The notes under the pieces: model-generated
Seen by the model: the letters and a program-made list of their open reading frames with translations, nothing else
What the model was told of the DNA's origin: nothing
Databases searched by the model: none
Part shown: piece by piece, positions 32,623 through 40,844 of the stretch
How the letters are laid out: each line of letters opens with the position of its first letter
How positions within the stretch are numbered: the first letter of the stretch is position 1
Made by a program: the position numbers and the translations under genes
Source: Anaerolineaceae bacterium
GTDB lineage: Bacteria > Chloroflexota > Anaerolineae > Anaerolineales > Anaerolineaceae
Assembly: GCA_016841445.1 (NCBI GenBank)
Contig: JAENZD010000004.1
Span: 62,001-126,000, forward strand
DNA: 64,000 nt
Direction of reading: 5' to 3'

Positions 32623-35412
32623 ATGCCACCCATTTTATATTTACTGGACGGACACGGACTGGCTTATCGGGCGTATTTTGCCCTCACGGCAGGCGGTACC
32701 CGGATAACTACTTTCCAAACCAGCAGTGGTGAGACAACGGCTGGTGTATATGGGTTCACCAGCATCTTGCTGCGGATCTTTGAGCAGGAACACCCGGATT
32801 ATTTAGCGGTGGTTTTTGATAAGGGTAAGACCTTCCGCCATGAAATGTATAAGGACTACAAGGGTACCCGCGCAAAAATGCCGGATGATCTTCGCTCCCA
32901 GGTTGAACGCATGCGGGAGATCGTGGACGCCTTCAACATCCCCAGGCTTGAGCGGGAAAATTATGAAGCAGATGATGTGATCGGCAGTGTGGCTCGCTGG
33001 GCATCTGAAGAGCAGGGCCTGGCTGTTAAGATCGTCACCGGTGACAAGGATTTACTACAACTGGTGACCGACCAGGTGGTCGTGAATCTGGCCGGCAGCA
33101 AGTTATCCGATGCCAAGGATTATTTCCCGGAGGACGTGAAAACAAAAATGGGTGTAACCCCGGCACAGGTCGTGGATTATAAAGCCCTGTGCGGCGATTC
33201 CTCGGATAATATTCCCGGTGTGCGAGGTATTGGTGATAAAACAGCTGTCAAACTCTTAGATGAATATGGAACACTGGATAATATTTATGACCATCTGGAT
33301 GTTATCACCGGTAGGCCAAAATCAGCCCTGGAAGGGAGCAAGGAGGATGCCTACCTGAGTCAGAAGCTAGCCAGGATCGTGACTGACCTGGATGTCAAAA
33401 TAGACCTGGAGCAAGCCAGGATTGACCGTTTTAACCCTAAGGCGGTGGAAGACCTGTTCCGGGAACTGGAATTCCGATCGCTGACGGATCAGCTTAATGT
33501 CTTGGTGGGGAAAATGAAGCCTGTCCTGCCCCAGGATGAGCAGATGAACCTATTCTCAGGTTCTGAAATGGAATCCTTGGCAAGTGAATCCGATGATACC
33601 GTTGAAACGATAATCGTGGACACACCAGAATTGTTAGCGAAATTGGTTGAAACCCTGAATAAAGCTAAAATGATTGCCTTCGATACTGAAACAACTGATG
33701 TTGATGTGATGAAGGCAAAATTGGTCGGGATCTCGCTGGCGGTTAGGCCCGGACGTGGATATTATATTCCCCTTGGTCATGGTGCCGGAAAACAGCTTGC
33801 ATTGGATGATGTCTTCAAAGCACTTTCTGAACCCATGACAGATCCGAAAATCGGGAAAGTCGGGCACAATCTCAAATATGACTTCCTTGTACTGAAACGT
33901 GCCGGGTTGACTGTTGCCCCTTTGATGTTTGATACGATGATCGCTGAATGGCTGATCAATCCCGGTTCGCGCAACCTGGGGTTAAAAAACCTGGCATGGG
34001 TACGGTTGGGATACGAGATGACCCACATTGATGCGTTGATCGGCAAGGGACGCGCTCAAAAGACAATGGATCAGGTGCCCATCGCTGAGGCGGCAAAATA
34101 TGCAGCTGCGGATGCAGCCATCTGCTTGAGGCTCCTGCCTCAATTAAGTGAGGAACTAAAAGAACATAAAGAACAGGATCTCTTCGAAACAATGGAAATG
34201 CCGTTGATCCCTGTTTTGGCAGACATGGAAGAAGCAGGCATCACGTTGGATAAGGCATTCTTCAGCCGGTTCTCTAAAGAACTTGAGGAACGGCTGGGAG
34301 AAATCGAGACAAAAATCCAGGAGACAGTAGGATATGCGTTCAATCTGAACTCAACCCAGCAGCTTTCACAAGCGTTGTTTGAGAAATTAGCCCTTGAATC
34401 GCCTGATAGGGCAAGGAAGACATCTTCCGGGTATTACTCGACAGCAGCAGATGTACTGGACGCAATGGCGGGACAGCACCCGGTGATTGATTGGGTGCTT
34501 GAATATCGTGAGATGGAAAAACTACGCTCGACCTATGTGGATTCGCTGCCCCTTCAGATCAATCCTGAAACCGGCCGCGTGCATACCTCTTTCAACCAGA
34601 CCGGTACAGTGACTGGAAGGATAGCGTCGTCAGACCCCAATTTACAGAATATCCCCACCCGGACAGAAATGGGTCGCAGGGTAAGGAATGGCTTTATTGC
34701 AGAGGATGGCTGGCAGCTCTTGGCAGTGGATTACTCCCAGATTGAACTGCGGATCGTCGCGCACATGGCAGATGATGAAGCGATGCTGGCAGCTTTCCGG
34801 GCTGGGCAGGACATCCATGCGACCACAGCCGCGGCTGTTCATGGGATTGACCTGGCTGATGTGACGCCTGAAATGCGCCGCCATGCGAAGGCGATCAATT
34901 TTGGCTTGATTTATGGGATGAGCCCGTATGGGCTGACCAATGCTACCGACCTCACCCTGGCAGAGGCTGAGAATTTTATTGATACTTACTTTAAGAAATT
35001 CCCTGGTGTCAAGAAATACCTGGATGGGATCAAAGAGAAAGCCGCTGAACAGGGTTTTGTGGAAACACTGTTGGGCAGGCGCCGTTACTTCCCCGGTCTA
35101 GAACGGGGGGCGTCCTATGCCGTCCGGCAACGGGAAGAAAGGGAAGCGACCAACTCTCCGATACAGGGGACCGCAGCCGATATCATCAAACTGGCGATGC
35201 TGAAGCTCCCTGATGCGCTGGATATGGCTGGGCTGAAAGCCCGAATGTTGCTGCAGGTGCATGACGAACTGATGTTTGAGGTGCCTGAGGAAGAACTGGC
35301 TGAAACAAGCGATTTGGTGCAGGACGAGATGGAAAACGCTTATAAGCTGGCAATTCCCCTCAGTACGGAAGCAAAATCGGGAAAAAGTTGGGGCGAAATG
35401 AAAAAACGCTAG
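32623..35412 (+). CDS. polA: DNA polymerase I with active proofreading domain
   Basis: The product is 929 residues. The 5'-3' exonuclease domain is residues 1-300. The 3'-5' exonuclease (about 325-520) keeps all ligands: AFDTETTDVDV (Exo I), GHNLKYDFLVL (Exo II) and KYAAADAAICL (Exo III), so proofreading should work, unlike in some Bacillus and Thermus forms. The polymerase carries SDPNLQNIPTRTEMGRRVR, DYSQIELR (motif A), RRHAKAINFGLIYGM (motif B) and QVHDELMF (motif C). It fills gaps and removes RNA primers and damaged strands. It is transcribed alone. Confidence 0.97.
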   Translation: MPPILYLLDGHGLAYRAYFALTAGGTRITTFQTSSGETTAGVYGFTSILLRIFEQEHPDYLAVVFDKGKTFRHEMYKDYKGTRAKMPDDLRSQVERMREIVDAFNIPRLERENYEADDVIGSVARWASEEQGLAVKIVTGDKDLLQLVTDQVVVNLAGSKLSDAKDYFPEDVKTKMGVTPAQVVDYKALCGDSSDNIPGVRGIGDKTAVKLLDEYGTLDNIYDHLDVITGRPKSALEGSKEDAYLSQKLARIVTDLDVKIDLEQARIDRFNPKAVEDLFRELEFRSLTDQLNVLVGKMKPVLPQDEQMNLFSGSEMESLASESDDTVETIIVDTPELLAKLVETLNKAKMIAFDTETTDVDVMKAKLVGISLAVRPGRGYYIPLGHGAGKQLALDDVFKALSEPMTDPKIGKVGHNLKYDFLVLKRAGLTVAPLMFDTMIAEWLINPGSRNLGLKNLAWVRLGYEMTHIDALIGKGRAQKTMDQVPIAEAAKYAAADAAICLRLLPQLSEELKEHKEQDLFETMEMPLIPVLADMEEAGITLDKAFFSRFSKELEERLGEIETKIQETVGYAFNLNSTQQLSQALFEKLALESPDRARKTSSGYYSTAADVLDAMAGQHPVIDWVLEYREMEKLRSTYVDSLPLQINPETGRVHTSFNQTGTVTGRIASSDPNLQNIPTRTEMGRRVRNGFIAEDGWQLLAVDYSQIELRIVAHMADDEAMLAAFRAGQDIHATTAAAVHGIDLADVTPEMRRHAKAINFGLIYGMSPYGLTNATDLTLAEAENFIDTYFKKFPGVKKYLDGIKEKAAEQGFVETLLGRRRYFPGLERGASYAVRQREEREATNSPIQGTAADIIKLAMLKLPDALDMAGLKARMLLQVHDELMFEVPEEELAETSDLVQDEMENAYKLAIPLSTEAKSGKSWGEMKKR

Positions 35413-35433
35413 CCTATCATTGAAACAACGCAG

Positions 35434-36498
35434 TCAATCATGTTCGTGGCGGTGATGTAGATCAGGCCAATGGGGGTGGCTGTGTTCTTCCTCCTGATGT
35501 TCGTGTTGGTGGCTGTGACGATAGGTCCCTGCTGGATTTTCGGGGTGACTGTGAGTGTGGTGAATATCGGGATGATAGTGAACATGGATATGTTCAACCG
35601 GTAAATGGGTGTGACGGTGCGCGTGACTTTCCTTGAACAAGAAAAATGTAGAGATCGCAAATAACAGGAAAGCCAGCCCCTGGAATAAGGAGAGGGGTTC
35701 ACCCAGTGCCAGGGAAAGCAGCAGGCCAAAGAAAGGTGCGCTGGAAAAGATCAACTGTGACCGGGTCGCACCTAGGTTTTGAGCGGATGTGATGTACAGC
35801 AAGATCGAAATACCGTAGGAGAAAATGCCAAGGATAAGCGCGCCGCCAATATGTAGGGCATTACCTATTAATGGGCTTAAAATCAGGCCAATGGTCAGGT
35901 TGACAGTACCTGCCACGATGCCTTTCCAGAAGGTGCTCTGAGCAGGTGTAATCCCGTCGATCAAGGCGGTCAGGTGGTTATCAATGCCCCACGAGACACA
36001 GGCCAGGGCGATCAAACCACCAGCCTTGAAACCCGCAGAACCGCCCTCCCAGGCCAGCAATGTGGAAGCAGCTAAAATACCCAGGGCGGCAAGCCAGCCT
36101 TTGACTGTGAGATGGTCCTTAAAAAGGAAGAAACCGAGTAGAACGGTCGCAACCATTTCCATATTTAACCAGAGGGACACAGATGCTGCCGCAGCAATTC
36201 TTAATCCAGCCAGCAAGAAAACCGGGCCAAGGATCCCTCCGAACAAGACAGCACCCAGTAATTTTAATGAGTCCTGGCGGGTCATCTTCCAGGGCCATTT
36301 GAAGGATTTTTCGCGAATTATGATGATGGTGACGCCCAAAGCCGCACCAAGATAAAGCAATCCGGCAAGTTGAAAATTATTCAGAAAAGACAAGAGGGGT
36401 TTGCTGAGCGGCGTTGATGCCCCAAACAGGGCGGCTGCCAGGATGGCAGCAAGGATTCCAAATCGTTTTTGCTTATCCATACTTGGATTATAATGCAT
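35434..36498 (-). CDS. EamA/DMT permease with histidine-rich tail
   Basis: The product is 354 residues. Ten predicted helices in two EamA halves (PLSKPLLSFLNNFQLAGLLY; second half LALACVSWGIDNHLTALIDG region) fill residues 1-290. The last 63 residues hold 23 histidines in HxH patterns (HAHRHTHLP to HHRHEHD), a cytoplasmic metal-buffering or sensing tail like that of ZIP and NikA/Cnr-type transporters. This makes a transition metal (Zn, Ni or Co) the likely cargo, although DMT proteins normally carry organic metabolites. It is convergent with polA. Confidence 0.85.
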   Translation of the reverse strand: MHYNPSMDKQKRFGILAAILAAALFGASTPLSKPLLSFLNNFQLAGLLYLGAALGVTIIIIREKSFKWPWKMTRQDSLKLLGAVLFGGILGPVFLLAGLRIAAAASVSLWLNMEMVATVLLGFFLFKDHLTVKGWLAALGILAASTLLAWEGGSAGFKAGGLIALACVSWGIDNHLTALIDGITPAQSTFWKGIVAGTVNLTIGLILSPLIGNALHIGGALILGIFSYGISILLYITSAQNLGATRSQLIFSSAPFFGLLLSLALGEPLSLFQGLAFLLFAISTFFLFKESHAHRHTHLPVEHIHVHYHPDIHHTHSHPENPAGTYRHSHQHEHQEEEHSHPHWPDLHHRHEHD

Positions 36499-36587
36499 CA
36501 GTGTTTAGAAATGAACCACTGACATCAAATTAAAATCAGTAGCTTCCCACAAAATTCCATGAATGACAGATTTATTAAGATTGGAAG

Positions 36588-37934
36588 TTAAGCCATCAAT
36601 GCCACGCGGCCATAGAGCTTTTCACGAATTTGACGCACCTGGCGCCGAAGCCGTTCATCGGTTTCCATCAGGTTGTTGATCTTATCACAGGCATAGATAA
36701 CCGTTGAGTGGTCTCGCCCACCGATCATTTCCCCAATCTGAGGCAAAGAGACGCCGCCTTCCTCACGCAGGAGGTACATGGCAATCTGGCGGGGAAGTGC
36801 AACTTCGCGAGTCCGTTCTCTACCTAAAAGCCGCTCGTTCGAAACCCCGAAACTCCTCGAGACAGCCTCAAGAACATCACCAGGTTTCAGGTCAACACCT
36901 TGCGGGAGAAAATCCGCTAAAGCAGTGTGCGCCAGCTCAATGGTGAGTGGGATGCCGCTGAGGTCTGAATATGCCAGTACACGGTTGAGGGCACCTTCCA
37001 GTTCCCGGATATTCGATTGGACCTGGCGAGCGATCAGTTCCAGGATTTCAGCAGGGACAGTTCGGCCTGCACGGTCAGCCTTGGCACGCAGGATTGCCAG
37101 GCGAGTCTCTACATCAGGTGCCTGGACGTCTGCTGTTAACCCCCATTCGAACCGTGAGCGGAGACGTTCTTCCAGGGTGACCAGGGCTTTTGGGGGTCGG
37201 TCTGAAGAGATCACGAGCTGTTTGTTCTGTCCATGCAAGGTGTTAAAAGTATGAAAAAACTCTTCCTGGGTTGATTCTTTGCCGGCGATAAATTGAATGT
37301 CATCGATCAGCAGAACATCAACATGGCGGTATTTCTCACGGAAAGCTGGTGTTGTGTGCGTGCGAATTGCACTGATCAGGTCGTTTGTAAATTCCTCAGA
37401 GGAGACATACAGCACGTTCAGATTGGCTGGCTGGCAAGCATGTCCGATGGCATGCAGCAGGTGGGTTTTCCCCAGCCCAACACCACCGTAAAGAAAGAGG
37501 GGGTTATATGCACGAGCGGGACTTTCAGCAACAGCCATACATGCGGCATGTGCCAGGCGGTTGTTGGCGCCCACCACGAAATTGTCGAAGCGGTAACGTC
37601 CATTGACGGTTGGGTTTTCAACCATTTCGGGAAGTTCTGGATGGCTGTCGTTAGGACTTTCAACGGGTTTCCTGGCAGATTGAGTTGACCAGACTTTAAA
37701 TTCAACAGTAACGGGATTGCCCATCATGCCTGTCAGCATCCTGGTGACAGTTGCGCTCAGACGGTCAGCGAGCCAGTCCCTGGCGTATGCATTTTTGACA
37801 CCGATCTCAAAACAGCCTGTCTCTTCGTTGTAGCTAATCAGCTCAGCATTGCTGACCCATGTATCAAAAGATGCTTTCGACATATCCAATTGTAATTGCC
37901 CAAGGGTAGCCTGCCAGGCCTGTTCTGAGTGCAT
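36588..37934 (-). CDS. dnaA: Chromosomal replication initiator DnaA
   Basis: The product is 448 residues, a normal length. Domain I (1-85) is followed by a short linker. The AAA+ domain III has FLYGGVGLGKTHLLHAIG (Walker A), VDVLLIDDIQFIAG (Walker B) and ELEGALNRVLAYS. Domain IV ends with GGRDHSTVIYACDKI, the DnaA-box recognition helix. It melts the origin and loads DnaB. AGAGGAA lies upstream of the ATG. dnaN and recF do not follow; polA and a permease precede, so this is not the usual dnaA-dnaN locus. Confidence 0.97.
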   Translation of the reverse strand: MHSEQAWQATLGQLQLDMSKASFDTWVSNAELISYNEETGCFEIGVKNAYARDWLADRLSATVTRMLTGMMGNPVTVEFKVWSTQSARKPVESPNDSHPELPEMVENPTVNGRYRFDNFVVGANNRLAHAACMAVAESPARAYNPLFLYGGVGLGKTHLLHAIGHACQPANLNVLYVSSEEFTNDLISAIRTHTTPAFREKYRHVDVLLIDDIQFIAGKESTQEEFFHTFNTLHGQNKQLVISSDRPPKALVTLEERLRSRFEWGLTADVQAPDVETRLAILRAKADRAGRTVPAEILELIARQVQSNIRELEGALNRVLAYSDLSGIPLTIELAHTALADFLPQGVDLKPGDVLEAVSRSFGVSNERLLGRERTREVALPRQIAMYLLREEGGVSLPQIGEMIGGRDHSTVIYACDKINNLMETDERLRRQVRQIREKLYGRVALMA

Positions 37935-38375
37935 TGATTATTCCTCTCTGCTTTGTTAATCAAAAGCCCACCATTAATGAATGATAATGAATAAAGATAT
38001 GAGACCACAATAGATGGGATCAGCGGCGTCATTTAGATCGTCCAGCGACTTCATTATAAATATGAAACCCGCTGAGTACTGATGTGATTTATGATTCTAA
38101 CTGATATGTGGAATCCCCTCAAGCCGTTTCAGTCATTTTTTGCTAAAAATACGTGAAATTTTAAGACTCCCTAATCTTAAAATTTATGAACATTTTGATA
38201 AGTATTAAAGCATCTATTCACCGACAAAAGCTAACCTGCTTATAGGGATCTGTCACAACAAAACCCCCATATATAGGGGTGAGCAGCAATAAATGCAGTT
38301 AAATCCCATATTTGGGGGGTTGTTTTGCGAGGTATGTTTGTGAGAAAATGCTCATATGTTCGAAGAACTGATTCA
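37935..38375. other. AT-rich gap upstream of dnaA, possible origin, no consensus DnaA box
   Basis: Of the 441 bp, no TTATCCACA or single-mismatch box could be found by eye; CTATTCACC is the closest. A perfect 11-bp dyad, AAATTTTAAGA/TCTTAAAATTT, lies at 38156-38185, and an imperfect dyad of CAAAACCCCC and GGGGGGTTG with stretches CCCCATATATAGGGG lies at 38252-38325. These could be the dnaA promoter or origin elements, or unrelated structure. Confidence 0.4.
38156..38185. repeat. Perfect 11-bp AT-rich dyad upstream of dnaA
   Basis: AAATTTTAAGA-CTCCCTAA-TCTTAAAATTT. No T-run follows. Confidence 0.6.
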
Positions 38376-39716
38376 TTATTTGGAATCAAGCATTTTTTCA
38401 TTTAACATTAGCTTTGCAGCACGCCGGCCAATCTCAACCGCGAAATTTGTACCGCGGTCCCAGGGATAAACCTGGCTCATGCTGGCAAAATACAGCCCAT
38501 GTAAAGGTGTTTTTATCTCGGGGATGTTCTTTGAGTGATTCACAAGCGGAACCGGTTGGGCATATTTCGTACGGGAGAGCCATGTTTTTTTTACCCAATC
38601 CGGTTTGAAATTTGGATTGAATTTGTGAAAGTGGGGGATGAACTTCTGGGCGATCTCCTCCTGTGACAGATCAAAATTCTCATGGTCCTGGGGGAGATAG
38701 TCGCCAACATAAACCAGGTGGTCCCCACCAAAGTAATCCGGTGATAAGAAGTTTGTATGCTCTACAAGTGAGAGGAAGGGGAAGCCAGCATTTTTAGGGA
38801 TGTTATACCAGTAGTACCCCTCTGTGGAGAGTTTGTGCTTTAATGAGAAAGTCATCACCACAGCACCCATGCTTTTCAACGAGAGCAGCCCTTTGAGGTA
38901 GTTTTCTGGGAGACCTGGCGCGAGCCGGGCCAGAAGAGCGGGTGAGGTGGTTGCCAGAACCTGGTCGAAAGTTTTCGTTTCAGTCGGTTGAGAAGGACTG
39001 CTTATCATGAGTTCTAACTTGCTAGACTTGGTTGACTGGATCGATTGGATCCGTGTATTTAAGTAGATGCTCACGCCCATTTGGCGCAAGCGCTCTGCAA
39101 ATTTATCTGCAAAGGTTTGGAAGCCGCCCTCGAATGTTCCCAGCCGTGTTGTCCGCGCGTGAAGGCGTGCCCACAGCCAGGCCATGTTGACGGTCTTGGC
39201 AAATTCTTCGCCGAATTTGCCGATCATCATTGGCTCCCACATTGATTCGTAGACCTTATCCCCTGCCCATTTGCGCATCCAGGTATCTACAGTTGTTTTT
39301 TCAAGGGCTTGCCAATTCTTGGTCATGCGTAAAAACAGCCCAACCAGGCCGAAGCGAATTTTGTTGATGCCCCACCCTAACCCGGGATAAATCAAGGCAG
39401 CCGGGATGGAGTCAAATGGGTAGAACTTCCCCTGGTGATACATCACGGTCACCGGGCGAGGAAAAAGCACTTTGTCAGACCATCCCAATTTATCGATCAA
39501 CCCCAGCATATATTGGTCAGAGGCAAACCAGTGATGGTAAAAACGTTCAACGGTCCAGTCCCAATGTGGTTCTTTGAAACCTGCAGCCAACCCCCCGACA
39601 TGATCCGCCGCTTCATAAATAGTTACCGTTTTACCGGCTTGTATGAGGTCATATGCAGCTGACAATCCACCGATGCCCGCCCCAATGATTGCGATGTTTT
39701 GGTTTTGGATTGTCAA
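38376..39716 (-). CDS. FAD-dependent amine oxidase-like oxidoreductase
   Basis: The product is 446 residues. The N-terminal Rossmann motif IAIIGAGIGGLSAAYDLIQA is a textbook FAD site, followed by VTIYEAADHVGGLA. The rest fits the protoporphyrinogen oxidase/phytoene desaturase-like superfamily; the substrate is unclear. Its ATG overlaps the stop of the flippase-like gene by 4 bp, so the two are translationally coupled and probably act in one lipid or cell-surface pathway. Confidence 0.85.
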   Translation of the reverse strand: MTIQNQNIAIIGAGIGGLSAAYDLIQAGKTVTIYEAADHVGGLAAGFKEPHWDWTVERFYHHWFASDQYMLGLIDKLGWSDKVLFPRPVTVMYHQGKFYPFDSIPAALIYPGLGWGINKIRFGLVGLFLRMTKNWQALEKTTVDTWMRKWAGDKVYESMWEPMMIGKFGEEFAKTVNMAWLWARLHARTTRLGTFEGGFQTFADKFAERLRQMGVSIYLNTRIQSIQSTKSSKLELMISSPSQPTETKTFDQVLATTSPALLARLAPGLPENYLKGLLSLKSMGAVVMTFSLKHKLSTEGYYWYNIPKNAGFPFLSLVEHTNFLSPDYFGGDHLVYVGDYLPQDHENFDLSQEEIAQKFIPHFHKFNPNFKPDWVKKTWLSRTKYAQPVPLVNHSKNIPEIKTPLHGLYFASMSQVYPWDRGTNFAVEIGRRAAKLMLNEKMLDSK

Positions 39717-40735
39717 CCCTGCTCCTTTTTGCTTGTTTCTTTCAATTTTTCAACATCCATCGTCCATTTCAGCCCCTCTCGAAGGAAGAAGATCACACCG
39801 ATGAGGGTAACCGGCACCCAGAGCGCAAGCCGCAAGACAAGGGTATAACCCAATGCAGGTTCGGGGGGAATGGCATAGGCTTCTAACATCGCACGACCAG
39901 CGGCGTCAAAAGTGCCCAGACCCCCTGGTGCTGCCGGGATGAGCAAAACCATGTTGACCACACCGTTCAGCAGCATCAACTGCCTGAAATTGAGGTCCAT
40001 CCCCAAAGCCAAGCTGACGCTCCAATAAAGACCTGTTTCGAAGAGCCAGATCAAAATGGAAGTCAGGAAGATCATGAGGGCATCTTTTGGTGAGCGCAGG
40101 CTCATCAGGCCGTCTAAAAAGCGGTCAGCGATATCGATCGCTGATTTACGCCAGCGTTCAGGAATGATTTTGTTGATCACGGTGTGGATGACGCCAGCGG
40201 CAGTCTTCGGAAAAATTGCGATCAGGATAAACACACCCAGCCCCAGGAGGAAGATCACCGCCGCCCATTTGGCTAACCCGCTTAATTGCAATATCCCTGC
40301 AAGGCTGGAGAGCTGCCCCAGGTTGAGCAAGACAAAGCCGAGAATCACCACGGCATCGAAGATGCGCTCAACAACGATGGTTGCCAGGCTGGCAGAAATA
40401 GACACGTCCTCACGCCTTTTCAGGACGAGTGATCGTAAAATTTCACCCATCCGGAGCGGGAAGACGTTATTGCCCATGTAGCCGATAAAAATGATGGGTA
40501 ATAAGGTGCTGTTCGGGACTTTTTTGAGAGGTTTAAGCAGGTACTGCCAGCGCCAACTTCGTCCCAGCATACCCAGGAAGTAGATGGCCAGTCCGGGAAC
40601 CAGCCACCATAAGCGAACTTCTTTGAGTACGACCCAAAGTTCACTATAATCGATTCTACGAAATGCAAAATAAAGGAAAACGCCGGAAATGACCAATCCC
40701 AGCCACATGATCCAGCGCCTCAGGTTTTTATTCAT
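39713..40735 (-). CDS. Flippase-like/lysylphosphatidylglycerol synthase transmembrane protein (UPF0104)
   Basis: The product is 340 residues with about eight membrane helices. The family motif PGGLGTFDAAGRAML and the N-terminal RRIDYSELWVVLKEVRLWWL region place it with the UPF0104/AglD-like integral membrane domain. Members without the soluble aminoacyl-transferase domain, as here, are thought to move or sense lipids in the membrane. It is the first gene of a two-gene operon with the FAD oxidoreductase. Confidence 0.88.
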   Translation of the reverse strand: MNKNLRRWIMWLGLVISGVFLYFAFRRIDYSELWVVLKEVRLWWLVPGLAIYFLGMLGRSWRWQYLLKPLKKVPNSTLLPIIFIGYMGNNVFPLRMGEILRSLVLKRREDVSISASLATIVVERIFDAVVILGFVLLNLGQLSSLAGILQLSGLAKWAAVIFLLGLGVFILIAIFPKTAAGVIHTVINKIIPERWRKSAIDIADRFLDGLMSLRSPKDALMIFLTSILIWLFETGLYWSVSLALGMDLNFRQLMLLNGVVNMVLLIPAAPGGLGTFDAAGRAMLEAYAIPPEPALGYTLVLRLALWVPVTLIGVIFFLREGLKWTMDVEKLKETSKKEQG

Positions 40736-40808
40736 AGTAAGAATTTTACCATGTGACCCTCCGGATTGCGCGTTATCTTTACAGTTATAAGGTGATTATT
40801 TTTACCGG

Positions 40809-40837
40809 GTGACCAACGTTTACCTAAATGGTATACT
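40809..40837 (+). promoter_or_regulatory. Promoter of the ABC-F gene, leaderless type
   Basis: GTGACC (40809-40814) is separated by 17 bp from TATACT (40832-40837). The ATG is 8 bp beyond the -10 box, so the transcript probably begins at or beside the start codon. No Shine-Dalgarno sequence is present. Confidence 0.55.
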
Positions 40838-40844
40838 ATCCAGC

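Noticed and set aside
37935-38375. Replication origin at dnaA
   Set aside because: No consensus or single-mismatch DnaA box was found here and dnaN is absent. It is kept only as a possibility.
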